Part shown: piece by piece, positions 1 to 11,409 of the stretch
Layout: every line of letters begins with the position of its first letter
Numbering within the stretch: the first letter of the stretch is position 1
Assembly (NCBI GenBank): GCA_000827325.1
Contig: KN832877.1
Location: 1,240,001 to 1,304,000, forward strand
Origin: Oidiodendron maius Zn
Taxonomy: Eukaryota > Ascomycota > Leotiomycetes > Myxotrichaceae
Reading direction: 5' to 3'
DNA: 64,000 bases
Notes under the pieces: model-generated
What the model was told of the DNA's origin: nothing
Seen by the model: only the letters and a program-made list of their open reading frames with translations
Databases searched by the model: none
Translations under genes and position numbers: made by a program

Positions 1-535
1 CGTTTGGTTTATCACGTCTCAGTCGCGGGAAAGAGGGGCTAGGTGCTGACGACGGGGTGAGAGGGTGTCTCGATAGATAGAGAGACAGAGATATATGTAG
101 AGAGATATATTTATATAGAGGGGGGGGGGGGGGGGGGGGGAGTATAGAGAGAGTACCGAATGTGAGTCTCCGCGCTAGCATATCATTCAGCTCTTTAGGA
201 TACAATATCCTGAGTGGCTGCGTACATTGCATCCTCGGCACGCCCCAGCCTCCTTCTACTTTTAACACCCTCTTGGAACCATCATCGCCTCCTCACCAGG
301 GTAAGATGCTCCTCTTAATACTGCCATCCTAGGAGCTACAATACTTTGGGGCGCAGGTCTCAACCCTATCCGGTGCCACAACCAACATCTACCGTCCTGT
401 TCTATCGATGTTCTCACGCCAGCGGTCCGCCCCTCTTCACTGAACAGCACCTGAGGACGTCATTCATCGTGATATGCCATATACATTCTCCCTCTCAAGA
501 ATTATCTTCGTTAAGTGAGAGTCCCGCAGTGCACT
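1..535. other. Low-complexity leader, no gene
   Basis: I see no gene here. The stretch contains GA/TA-rich simple sequence at about 73-120 followed by an uninterrupted run of 21 G (120-140). The following F-box-like gene begins at 536, so the right part probably serves as its promoter. Confidence 0.5.
120..140 (+). repeat. Poly-G run (21 G)
   Basis: Uninterrupted G homopolymer, preceded by GA/TA-rich simple sequence. Length in such runs is often uncertain in assemblies. A second run of the same length lies at 35849-35869. Confidence 0.9.
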
Positions 536-1837
536 ATGGTTGAAGTCTACTGTGCGATATGCGGAACACCGATATATACAAGTGGCAGCGTGTGAGTTCT
601 CTGCTAATATACCAACAACGCGTCAAACTAACACCCGTACAGGGATAGCCGCAAAATTTGGCTAAACAAAGTCATCCTCTTAACCTCAGCACACGAGTCA
701 GAGAACGGCATTGAGCTGGAGCTGGATTTGTATTACCCGCGAACTAATCACCCACGCTCGCTTTGGTCCTACCACCTTGGGCCACACCCGCCCGACGAAG
801 CCCAGAGGAGAGTGCTACGACTCGATACTGACGTAGATAATGACATTTGTGAGAAACCCTATTTTAAACTTGCAGGATCTGGTAAAAAAGTAAGGGCTTT
901 GTCCGTCCATCTCGCATGCCATCCCTTGCCACCAGGTGGGACACAAGGCGGACCCATATATCTTCCTGTTCACCGCCACTGTCTTCATATCGCGGATTGC
1001 TTCATTCAGAGTGTCGATGCGTCTATGCACACATCTTCTGAAGAATACCACGGCAAAATAACTTCTATCCGCCAACTGTGGGAGGTACTGTACCGTCGAT
1101 TGGAAGGGTATATTTTAGCCGATCAGTGGGTATTACAAGAGCCTCATGACTATTTTGGGGGTAAATCATGTCGTTCCATGGAATGGGAGCCCCCAAACGA
1201 TCCACCATATGGTGCGGTACGTATATTAGTCCTCGGTTGTTACTTTTATGCCTGCTCTCTAATACATTAATAGCTCCTTGAGGAAAACCCGGTAGAAATA
1301 CCGAATATTACAAAGTCGATCTTGCAAAATCTGGAGCCGATACCTACGGGTTTGCCTACAGGCCTGATATCCAACGTCCAGGATACAGATGATTTTCAAT
1401 GGGTAAATAATCTTCGGAATACAGGGCTGGTCTGTGATTATACATACAGCCAAGACTGGTGGTGTAGAGCCCTCATTCACAAGAAGATGCTCCCATGGCT
1501 ATGGGACATTGATATACATGAGATCCGCGAAAGACAACAATCAGGAAACTGGAACTGGGAACTCCTTGCACGCCAACTCTCCCAGGTCGAGATCCACGAA
1601 CCTCATGACACAACTTTAAAGTTACCTCTCGGATTGCGTAATCGTCGCAGGATCTGGCGTATTCTAGAAGAAGGGAGAGTTGACGATGTTGCAGAGCCTG
1701 AGGGAAGAGCGAGGCAAGAAGCAATAGAGGAAAAGCAAAGATACTGGGCTATAATGCACTCTCAGATACAGGTGCCAACAAGATCTTTTCCCAGCTCTTT
1801 CCCCCCTCCCCCTCCCCCTTTTAGAGGTACATCTTAA
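536..1837 (+). CDS. Fungal F-box-like protein with N-terminal CxxC motif
   Basis: Predicted 397-residue protein from three exons: 536-591, 643-1216 and 1274-1837. Donors are GTGAGT and GTACGT, and both junctions keep the frame. The N-terminus has a Cys-Ala-Ile-Cys motif at residues 6-9. The middle has a His-Arg-His-Cys stretch followed by an LWEVL block, and the C-terminal half has LPWLWDID and RNRRRIWRI. This layout matches a large, variable fungal family usually annotated as F-box or F-box-like; I do not see a clear F-box itself. The C-terminus ends in a proline-rich tail. Function is unknown, and substrate recognition for ubiquitin ligases is only a family-level guess. It is the only intact gene of the left arm, next to a RIP-like block, so it may belong to the accessory compartment. 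Confidence 0.7.
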
Positions 1838-4700
1838 ACTCCCTAGAGCAGGGACGCCGATTTCGTTAAGAGTTATCAGATAAGAATCGACTCAGTTCGT
1901 AGGTACTAAATAAACCCATCACATTTCTGATATAAGGTTGTAGTCTTATATTGAGAGTATAGTAGCAAAGTATATTCCCATTACTAGTCGCTGAAATCAC
2001 TAGCGTTCGTAATCCTCGAATTTATACGCCATCCAAATGTGAAAATATGTCCGCTTCCGTAAGACCTCATATAATGAAGTACTTCTCTGCGTATAATTGA
2101 CAGTAACACAGGCTGTTCCGCTGCTAAACGAATTGCAAATCTAGTCGGTATCACTAGAATATAGAACAACTCGATCACCCCTATTTAAGAGGTCCTCTGA
2201 GTGCAATAATGTAAGAGCTTCCGACATTACTCGCTACACTCAGCGAAAACCCCACAAAAATGGCCTAAAACCACTGATTTTAAAGTACTTTTAACCTAGA
2301 GTAATAGAAGATAATATAAATTTAAATACATAGAACTTTAAATAATTATATAGAATATACTACATCTAATTTTTAAGTAAATTAATCTAGAGGACACTCG
2401 CTAAGTTTATAGAGTATATATACTATAAACTCTATATTAACTACTAATTATACTTATTTATCTATCTAACTATATATTAAAGATATTAATATTTATTATA
2501 ATAGAGATTAAAGTGTATTATTATTAAGATAATAGTATATTATTACTAAGTTTAATATATATTATATCTAAGTTTATAATTGATTGATTGATTAATTCTT
2601 ACTCTAGCTAGCTAAAATAAAGCTAAGAAGTACTTCTATAGTCTAACCCTAGGAAAACTATTTAAAATAGGAGAAAAACCTAGGCTTAATCTTTTAACTG
2701 CTTCAATTATCCCTTGCTGCCTACTAATACTTACTGATTTCAGCTGGAATTATTTGTACAATAAGGCCTTGGCTACCCGGAACTGACTTAGTTAGCCTGA
2801 TTATACAATCTACCATATAATAACTCCTGCCCCCTCTAGAGTATTAAGTAGTCATATAATATTGATCCCTCCTCTATATATTATACAGAGGCTCTACCGG
2901 TTACCCTCCTTAAAAGGGTAATAGCGGAGTATATAGTAAGAGGTCTCCTCCTCCTGCCTATATTAGTAGACAGAAGACTTAAACTTTAGGACCCTAATCT
3001 AATACAGGAAGCTAGCTAGTCCTATCCAGCCTATAAAGACATAAAGTTGAATCGATGTAATGTGCAGAACAAAGTATCAGCAGTCACGCTTATGATCTTA
3101 CGGATCGGGAGCTCTTCTCTTGGAAGGATCAACTCATATTTCAGTCAAATTTTAGACATCTAGATTAAGTAGACAATCTTTAAGATGTTGCATGCAGTCC
3201 TTCCTGAGAATCAGCTGGCTGGGGGGCTGGGTATATAATCATAGACTGAAATTAAATTGTATATGTATCTTAGTCCGCTCAATCGGCCATTGATCAACCG
3301 TATGGACATTAAGTTTAATCTAGAACTGTAGCGCAAAATAACCACGATACCCAACTATAACGCACCTTAGAGATTCCATTGATTTAGAGTTGTTGGTTTG
3401 TGCAGAATATTGGGCGCCCAGCCGCAAAAATGGGATGCAATACGCTGTTCTGTTCTGCACATTGCCGAGTGCGACATGGAGTGTTTCTCTTGGCGCATCA
3501 AACATGTGAAACATTACCAGGCAGTGTCGGCCGTTTAATTGAGTTGGACATTAGATGCTAAATAAATTAAATATAAAAATCGGAGGCTAGAAGCATGTTA
3601 TGTCAAACCAAATCCTTGCTAATTAAGTGCCAAATCGTGGATACTTCTAATCACTAATTTGACAGAGCCAGTGGGATGGCAATAGTAAAGGAAGCATAAT
3701 TAATACACTAGTAGTAACTAAGGATTCTTCTCTGCTGCTGCCTTGTCTATAAAACCAACAACAACAATCATCAACAAGTACGCTGGTTGCAGAGCCATTG
3801 AAACATATATAAATCCTATTTAGGCTTAAACATTACAGCACATAGCCCAAAGCCGCCTGCAGAGAGACGCCATCCAAAAATCTTCGCCAGCAGACCATAT
3901 AAGGATTGCCAGGATACTAAAGAAGACGCGCCAGACAGATGCGACGGTTTTCAGGCCAGGAACCAGGCCTAATAAAACTTGCTGGAGTCCCGATCCTGGA
4001 TTGCTGGTTTGGTATTTCGAGTCCAATTTTCGCGTTCAATGCTGCGATTTGAGAGGATAGGGTTCTAAGGGAATAAGGAATGAGCTAAATCTCCTTGGAA
4101 TCTTTGCGTTAGGATTACTGTTGCGAAACCCGAAGCGCCGAGAATACGAGAGCCGAATTCATCATAAGTGATATCCCAAATTGGATGAAACGGACATCGT
4201 TTGAAAGTGGAGTTTCTTCTCTACCTGGAATGTGGATCTTCTTATCCCAGAAAGAGCCGACGTGACGAGATCTGAGATTGCGACTGTCGTGGTGTTGAGA
4301 GTCGTTACTGTTGGGAAGATACACGTACAAAACAGTACAAGCTTCTTGCTCAAGAAACTAGGTAGTTGGACGGTCAATCACGCTTTCTTTCCGCCTCCTT
4401 TCCCTAATTTTTTTTTTTAACTCTCTTCTTTCTTTTGCGCTCGTATTTCGGACCTAAGGAAAAATTAGAATAGGCTACTGCCTATAAATGTCTATAGTAT
4501 ATCTTGATGTTTGATAATATACTAAATAAGTTTATTAGTGAAATTGAAAATCTGATAGCTGTAGTTATACTTCCCTATAAGCTCGTTATTAGGACTATGC
4601 TGGCTTTCCTATAATATCGGTATCTAAACCTCCTTAGAATCTAAAAGATATATATCAAGCTAAATCAAACTCTCTATAATAACTACCTTAGCAATTTCTT
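1838..4700. other. Gene-poor, AT-rich stretch with RIP-like core
   Basis: No open gene can be supported over almost 3 kb. Between about 2230 and 2700 the sequence is extremely AT-rich, with many TA-rich words and stops in all frames, as expected for a repeat degraded by C-to-T mutation (RIP). The rest (2700-4700) is moderately AT-rich with only short chance ORFs. The opening part around 2210-2290 is less AT-rich and may be an element border. Confidence 0.6.
2230..2700. repeat. AT-rich, RIP-like degraded repeat
   Basis: Very AT-rich block with short palindromes, for example around 2417-2442 where a TATA-rich core is flanked by matching GTTTATAG and CTATAAAC arms. It has no coding potential. 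The composition is unlike the genes on either side. RIP is inferred from composition only; I made no alignment to an undamaged copy. Confidence 0.5.
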
Positions 4701-4734
4701 GGAAAGTATACTCTTAAGTTAGAACAATAAATTC

Positions 4735-5180
4735 TTTGAGTTTATAGTAAATGCTAAAGGCGGCGACTTTAACAATGCACTCCAGGCAGCTGTAATTCAG
4801 AGTAGCGAGGTAATTGTTATATAATCCCCGTTGTTATATTACTTATTAAGAATGGCGCTAATACAAATGCCTAGGCTGATGACCGTGATGGGGTATCATA
4901 TGCAATAACAGTTCGGGACGAAACAATTTTGTCACTGCTTAAGAAAGGAGCCGATGTGAATGCCCAGGGTGGCAAGTTCGGTAATGCGCTCCAGGCAGCT
5001 GTAGCTCGTGGCAGCAAGGCAATCGTCAGGTTACTACTTGAGTGGGGCGCAGATGTGAATGCCCAGGGCGGTTTATATAATAATGCGCTTGAGGCAGCTT
5101 CAGTTAAAGGCAAAAACACAATTGTTGAACTATTACTGGAGAAGGGGGCCTGTTGGAATACAGAAGCCCAAAACCCCTAG
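4735..5180 (+). pseudogene. Ankyrin-repeat gene relic
   Basis: At least two ankyrin units are readable in one frame from about 4929 to 5180, with the GADVNAQGG turn and the NALQAA(V/S) helix start that mark fungal NLR-ankyrin proteins. A third, worn unit (NALQAAV) precedes them near 4771-4800, and in-frame stops separate it from the rest. Sequence upstream of 4735 is AT-rich and no longer interpretable. I read this as the 3' end of an NLR or ankyrin gene broken by stops, not as a functional 83-residue protein. The last unit ends at a stop shortly after the third LLLEKGA motif. Confidence 0.7.
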
Positions 5181-5258
5181 AGATAGGTCAGATCCGGGCG
5201 ATGATGTGCTCATAGCTTCAGAACACTATTAAAAAAAACTCTTTTCCAACCAAACAGT

Positions 5259-5640
5259 ATGGCTTCTGTCGTCTATTCTCATCTATCCCTCGCCTTTGCG
5301 CGGGGTCTAGAAACGATTCCGGACCCAATTAATAATCCAGAATTCCTCCCAGGCCCGTCGCTTCGGAAATGCTTGATAACCTTATCGCCGGCCACGAGAC
5401 GTCGGGCATCACTACGTCTATACGTTATGTAAGAATTCCCCATGCACTCCGCCTTCTAGACTGCTCTTCAGGTAGAGTTAGGCTCCCTCGCTCCACTGTT
5501 CATTTCCCCTCGCCCGGCTTCTAGGCCAAGCGTTTCTCAGCGTCCAGTCCCATCTTTCTCACGCTCTAGATACTCTCTCAGTTCACAATGCCGCTTTGTC
5601 TGAAACGCGCGGCCATACCCAGCTAGTACAGCGGGCTGCC
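5259..5640 (+). pseudogene. Cytochrome P450 relic
   Basis: Three conserved P450 blocks appear in the right order but in different frames. An early VVYSHL stretch near 5268 resembles the region before the I-helix. The I-helix oxygen-activation motif AGHETSG follows MLDNLI at about 5367-5410. A later block, ALDTLSVHNAALSET at about 5562-5606, matches the segment leading into the K-helix ExxR. The heme-binding cysteine region is not seen. Changes of frame between the blocks show it is broken. The order and the motif make the family call safe; the subfamily and the substrate are unknown. Confidence 0.65.
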
Positions 5641-5971
5641 AGTCTCGTGCAGTACCTAGGTGAGTGGTAACGTTATGCTAGTTTGTGTTTTTGGAGGTGT
5701 AGTGGCGCAGGCGGTGCTATGTTCGGCGCAGAGGAATATAGAGGTTTTAGAGGGTGGAGGCGTGGTTGCCGGGAGGGGAGAAAGAGGTCCGAGTGTTGTT
5801 TTGGGCGTTACGAAGTAGAAGTCGGGGCATATTCGAAAGATATTTACCCTGCTGGCGGATAACTCAAGTCGAATCCTAAAAATTCTCGAAGGAGCCTTAA
5901 ATCAGCAGGAGATATCTTGAATTTCCTGTCAGATGTCAGATTTACTTGCACCAATGGTTATTGCATGCCAC
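5641..5971. other. No recognisable gene
   Basis: Short stretch between the P450 relic and the end of the ankyrin-TPR pseudogene. I see nothing that can be supported; it may hold worn C-terminal TPR sequence. Confidence 0.4.
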
Positions 5972-8340
5972 CTACCCCCGCTCCTTCTGGTCTCGAAGGC
6001 CAATGTAAGCAGGAATGTTGTAAATGGTTGACAAGTTCTCATTACTTGTACACGTATCGGGGTGATCTTTTCCCAGCACAGCTTCGTACGCAAATGAAGC
6101 CCACCGGTGACAAATCTCCGCCATTCCATACCATTTTTGATGTGTCAGAGTCACAGCCAGGTTGTTCATGGACCTTATGGTCAAAGAATGACTAGGACCT
6201 AGACTCGTATAGAAATCATAGAAGGCCTTTATCTGCATCCTCTTGGCACCTTCCAGATCACCATAATCGCGCAACGCGTCACCCAATGTTAAGCAAACAC
6301 GTCAAGGTATATACATGGTTGTCACCAAGAATCTTTTTAAATCCGGCCAATGCGGATTCGAATTCAGATATGGCTTCATCGAGCTCGTTTTCGCTCAAGA
6401 GCTCCAGAGCATAATCATTTGTCCTGCAACAAGACTCCATATCTGGATAACTCAACCGTTGTGCCTCTTCTATGAGTCTCACACATTCTAGGGTGTCAGG
6501 GTGGTTTGCACCCAACTTTTGACGAAATCCAACTAAAACAGACTCATATGTAGTCATTGCTTTGTGGTAGTTCCCTTCTCCAATCAGGACTTTTGCAAGG
6601 CTAAGTCGTTCTGAAAGGTAGCCAAGTTCGTTCAGCTTTGAAGGTCTAAGCTTTTTCTCCCTTACTATACCAGTCACCTCTACCAATCTCGTGCTGTAGG
6701 ATCCAACTACTCCGCTCGTGGGAAGTTGTGCCGGATAATCGATAACTAGATCGTGTCCTGGTCTTCGCCTTTTTTCTTCGGACTCGGCCTTTTGTACACG
6801 ACACGATTCTAAACTCTTCCGCAATGAGATTAGAAAGTACCAAGTCTTGGAACCAACTCCTCTGTGTCCGAGCGTCAAGATTGATTGATCGGCAAGTTTG
6901 ACAAGGCTCCCCAACTCGCAGGAAGACATTTTTTGCCTAAACTCTATATTCTCGCGACTCTCTGTCCCTGGGAGTAAATCAAGGTCTACTAGAGTCGCAC
7001 TATAGCCTGATTGTTGTCCTTTAGAGCCGTGTAGAATTCATCGAGCACAGAGGCTCCTTTTCGCACCAGGAGTTTAGTGATTTCTGAATGGGACGATTCA
7101 GTGCATCCTACATTACAACTTTGCAGAGCTAGATGAAGGGCCCACCGCGCTTGAGGTGTATTTGTAATGCAGATTTTCGGAGTGAGGTGATCGAGAAGAA
7201 TCTTGATGAGAGTTAAGTGGCCTTCACGCGCTGCCCATGGAAGGGGGGCAATATCTTTGTCCTGCGTCCCATCCCCCCCGACCTCTTCTTTCATCTTCCC
7301 CTTTGTTCCTTGTCCGGCATTGTGTGCTTTCGGCATCTTGCTATTTGCTATTTTAAAATCTGCCTCTTCTATACCCGCCGAATGTTGTTCAAGAATATTT
7401 CCTATGGCCAAGTAATATACTGCTGTGCATTCGATTGCAACTCCGGCGGACCATCGTTGCCCCGCAATGTAGAACCAGGTCCAGAACCGAAGACTCCGAG
7501 TATCGCACAAGGTCCATGCATTTTTTGCCATTGACGAAGTTAGATTGTCTCCACTCAGACGGAAATGGTATTACAAATGGCTAGCAGCATAGAGCAAAAA
7601 TGGATGAGATGAACAGAAGCGTTCTCGAGTCTTAGCATCGGCCCAAGAATTAGTGCCAAAGGCATCCGGGATTGATTCGAAATCAATTAAAAATAAATAT
7701 CGAGAACAGACATCTCCAAGGAGAGCCTGGGCAGTGGTAGGCCGGATGAAATGCCAGAATGGCCCATATAGAGTTTTAGAGACTTCCTGATCGAGATTTT
7801 GGCACAGCAAGGTCCTCGCTGTTTGATGTACTAGATAAACATTGCCGTTTCTGCATCTAATGAAGTGACCGCAGAGTTGTCTGAAATAATTCTCCGGAGA
7901 GTAGTGCAAATTTGGTCGAAGATCCTCCAAGGATCTGTCAGACTCTCGGAGACAAATAGCGAAATCTAGTTCGGACAAAGTGAGTGGGCGGGTCGCCGCA
8001 ACGATGATCTGGAGAAGGAGTTTTGCGCGTGATTCTACTCCCGGCTTTCGCAGACACTGAGCAAGGGGTTTGGCATACAACGAATCAATACTCCTGTCGC
8101 TAACAGCCAGCAACTCGTTCTCAGAGGCACCATATTCGGTGGCTTCTCTGAGAAGCGTTATGATTAGGGAGACATAGAGAAAAGTATGATCAGCATTCGC
8201 TACTAATTTGGACTTTAGCAGTTGCTTAAAATGATGGGCGATGACATGCAGGTCCACGAGCTCCTTCAGACTGTGTTCTCTGGTAGAGTGCTGTGGTGTA
8301 TTGTATCTAGTGGTACACTAAAGTATACAGAAGGTTCTAT
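5972..8340 (-). pseudogene. Broken NLR-like gene: STAND C-terminal region, ankyrin, TPR
   Basis: Reading from 8340 down, the order is: a post-NACHT winged-helix-like region (about 8300-7570; signatures include RTFLYVSL-like, RPLTLSELDFAI and LVHQTART), an ankyrin region (about 7530-6990; PLPWAAREGHLTLIKILLDH), and kinesin-light-chain-type TPRs (about 6930-5990; repeated ANHPDTLE/DNHVYTL/DHPDTCT turns). I see three lesions: an in-frame TAA at 7571-7573, a one-base deletion near 6990-7000 at the ankyrin-TPR junction, and a one-base G insertion near 6283-6288 inside the TPRs. The NACHT P-loop domain is missing upstream. Intact relatives act as intracellular immune-type or heterokaryon-incompatibility receptors. 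Lesions this clean suggest a recent loss, or sequencing errors. Confidence 0.75.
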
Positions 8341-8349
8341 CCAAGTCCT

Positions 8350-8903
8350 CTACTTGGCTTGGCCCTCAGCTCCATCACCTCCAGCTATAATGCCTTCCAT
8401 CATATCAGCATCAGTCTCGTCGTCCGCATTGTCGTCCTCTTCCCACTCGTCGTTTTCCTCCTCCGACTCGATTCCGGTACTCTCGCTCACATTCTCGCCA
8501 TAGACATTACCCAGTGCCACTGCCTCCGCAGCCTCCCCACGTAGTAAGGATCTTCTTAGGGCCCGCGACGAGTGTTAGCGGTTCACCTCGGCTCATTGGT
8601 TGGACAGCTTTTTGATCGAGGAGGGTTGATAGTTGCTTGATCTCCGGGCTCAGCTCGAGGAGGATTGGTCACGCCTCTCCTAGAGAGCCCTCGCCCCATT
8701 CCCGGAACGTGGTGCTCGTTAGTCTGATGTAACAGGGAATGAAGCTAGTCGGCTTACTTTTGAGTAGACGTGGCATGGAGAAGAGCGAGGGAGCCGATGC
8801 CAAATACTTCCACCAAACCAGATATTGCCTTGCCAGAGGTGCATAGATTATTTAGCTGACTCCTCGTCCCGATCTCGAACAGATTGACCAGGAAGGTGAC
8901 CAT
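8350..8903 (-). pseudogene. Uncharacterised gene with acidic C-terminus, apparently frameshifted
   Basis: A possible first exon starts with ATG at 8903 and ends at a GTAAGC donor near 8757. A second coding stretch (about 8650-8350) begins LLELSPEIKQL and contains MSRGEPLTLVAGPKK. It then shifts frame near an extra G at about 8500 and ends in a very acidic tail (EEENDEWEEDDN and DDETDAD) before TAG at 8350-8352. I do not recognise the family. The shift could be an unseen intron, so the pseudogene call is tentative. It lies just upstream of the NLR relic on the same strand. Confidence 0.35.
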
Positions 8904-9159
8904 GACCGATACCTACGCGAAAACAACCTTCGTACAAGTTGTACATAACCGCAGCACAAATTGTATCTACAAATTGTCGTCTTGTGCAGGATCCCCATGA
9001 CCTCACTTCACACTATATCACGCTAATATAAAGTTTAAGCTGCAGTCCCTGTCAATTCTTGGGAGATTGTTATTCGTTATTGTACATAGAACGCCTTTGT
9101 ATGCATTTTGTAATCTTGCTATGATACATTTCTGGTACAAACCCGATACACAATGAACT

Positions 9160-10194
9160 TTATTTCTTTGTCGCATCATGTGCCGCCTTCGGGATCAGCT
9201 CATCGTCTTTCTCACTGCTCGCTTGTGTATGACGGGAAACTTGTTTACTGTCATCCGCTTGTGTAATACTCCGCTGCTTCGACTGTTCGTCACTAGACAT
9301 TGTTCTAGAAACATTTTGTTCCCTAGGCTGGGGGGTCTTTTGCACCACTGGCGCTGTTGGCTCGGTAGCTGGTGCTGATATCTCATCCTCAGACTTGTCA
9401 GATGATCCATTTTCTCTGGCACGAAGTTCTTCCTCAATCTCGTCTTCATCGTCTTCTAACTCAGAGCCATACATCTCCGGGTGTAAACGGAAGCAATCTT
9501 GCATACCCCTATGATACGTTAGTACTGCCTTGGGTCCTTGCGGAAGGCACTCACTTGAACTTCTCAATACATTCCACGCCCTTGGGTTCCTCTGTGGAGT
9601 AGACGAAGCAGCTGAATGCAGCTTTGAACTTCTCGCCGCAAGGACCATGCGCCATACCACCCAAACATGGACAGTCCCAGTTGATTTCGCCAGTTTCTGG
9701 ATTAAATGCTCCTTGAGAGTCGGCCTCATCAGTCAAACCATCAATCCCTTCTTTGCTATCTTCGCTCTGGACTTGTTCGTCGTTTGCCAGTTCCGTTCGG
9801 GATAGTCTCACGTTTTCTTGTTCCTCAGCAGCCTGCTGTGCCTCTCTGCGTCGTTTCTCCTGCACAATCGCATCTACTGTCGGCTGGTCTGGTTCCTGGA
9901 CTGCCTGAATAGAGTCATCGATCCGCCGGACGACAACTATAGTCTCCGTCAGCGTCCAGGCATAGAACTAGGATACGAAAACGCACATTCTGGCTCTTCA
10001 GCGAACACAGTACTCGTGCTGTACACGTATACAGCTCCCACAGCCAATCCCCATCTCACAGCGGAGTTTGTCCAGCTCCTACGTTTCTGTGCTGGCGGTG
10101 CGGTGCTTAGAAATCTGCTTGTAGAGCTATTTCGGAGGACACTCCGCGAAGGAAGGACGTATCGGGGCACCACGCGGAGTGCTGGTTTATACAT
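9160..10194 (-). CDS. MIA40: Mitochondrial intermembrane-space import protein Mia40
   Basis: Predicted 312-residue protein from three exons: 10194-9987, 9936-9555 and 9508-9160. It has an N-terminal Arg/Ser-rich mitochondrial presequence and one membrane anchor ([13 protein letters not shown] region). An acidic linker follows, then the diagnostic redox CPC at residues 158-160 and twin CX9C motifs ([11 protein letters not shown] and C-IEKFKGMQD-C). The second pair is completed only after splicing the intron at 9509-9554. Mia40 oxidises cysteine-rich small proteins in the intermembrane space and passes electrons to Erv1. The long Lys/Glu/Ser-rich tail is typical of fungal copies. An in-frame upstream ATG at 10311 would add 39 residues; I prefer 10194 because the presequence begins there. 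Confidence 0.95.
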
Positions 10195-11409
10195 GGCGGA
10201 GAAGGTGATAATTTCACTGGCTAATGCCCATCTGATGCAACAAACAAAGGAAAGAGATGGGTGCGCATTGGACTCCGGATGTGATGGGTTTGATTTTGTA
10301 ATCATTGCCATTTTTTTTGACTTGACAGATTAAATCCCGAGGCACGTGATCTTGAAGCCACAGATTGCAGGGGTTGGGACCTCAGAGCGACAATTGATAC
10401 ATTCTCGTCATCAATGAAAATGCACGCTGTAAATACCTTTCTTGAGTTATGCCATGAAAATTTGGACTGACGTATCTTTCTCTACGTAATTTAGTCCGAG
10501 AGAGTCCTCGCCAATTGCCATAGACACTATTTGCCATAGGAATTTTTGAATGTTATACTAGTGTTGGGATTTATCATGTTGCATGTTTCTACCTTGCCCT
10601 GCACTATTGACTTGCTGTTAAAGAACTAATACATTTACTTCCTCGATCTGCTTTCTTATCATAGATATCTTCTTTATACCTTTATATGCTGTCCTTCTAT
10701 ACAATACTTGGGCTCCCAATACAGAATCCTTTTGTCAATTGAATGAGAAAGGAAGAAATTAGATCAGATAGTGCGCTATTCTTCGTTCCTAAAGGATTTT
10801 CAAGCATCAAACAATATTCTAAATGCCAGAGATATACTCACCACATTCTCAATTATACGAGGATTAGAGTTTCAGTAGCTGAGAAATGCCTCCTTCAAGG
10901 TCATCAGAATAGAGAAACCCATATAGTTGAATGGTAAATTACCCTGAATCCAGTTTAAACGTTCAAAGAAAACAGGAAACAAAGGGATTTGGGGAATATC
11001 AGGTCCATGCCGCTGCCATGAAGTGAAACTGAACAGTTTAGTCACTAGTAGAGTCACTTGATCTCTAATATTAATCATGAAAAACGGTCTTTGCAATCTG
11101 TGGTATCCATGGATGGACTCTCTACAGTAGTGAATCGTTGCGACATGGAACGTACTTCTGTATTAGCAGACGTGCGAGCCATACTATATCCTCCTCATTT
11201 CGTCCCCGACCGCATGCGTCACTTCGCTTCCTCTCCCACTTCGATCTCTTGACCATCAACAAACAACAACACACTCTTTCAATCTTCCTTCTTTCCAAAC
11301 CTGCACCCATTCTCCACCTGCACAAATTTCCCTGCCTCCTACCTCTATCATCTTGAATCCACCTCCCTGAATCGATCAATTTGATCCAATCACCTTGTCA
11401 ATCTCAATC
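10195..11409. other. Divergent intergenic region MIA40 / sugar transporter
   Basis: About 1.2 kb with no supported gene. It must hold both promoters. The right end (11200-11400) is pyrimidine-rich, common just upstream of highly expressed fungal genes. Confidence 0.6.

Noticed and set aside
1-140. Telomere or subtelomere signal because of the G-run at the left edge
   Set aside because: No TTAGGG-type repeats are present, so the poly-G run is only a homopolymer.
10195-10311. Longer MIA40 N-terminus from an ATG at 10311
   Set aside because: The extension lacks presequence character, while the Met at 10194 opens a typical Arg-rich mitochondrial presequence.
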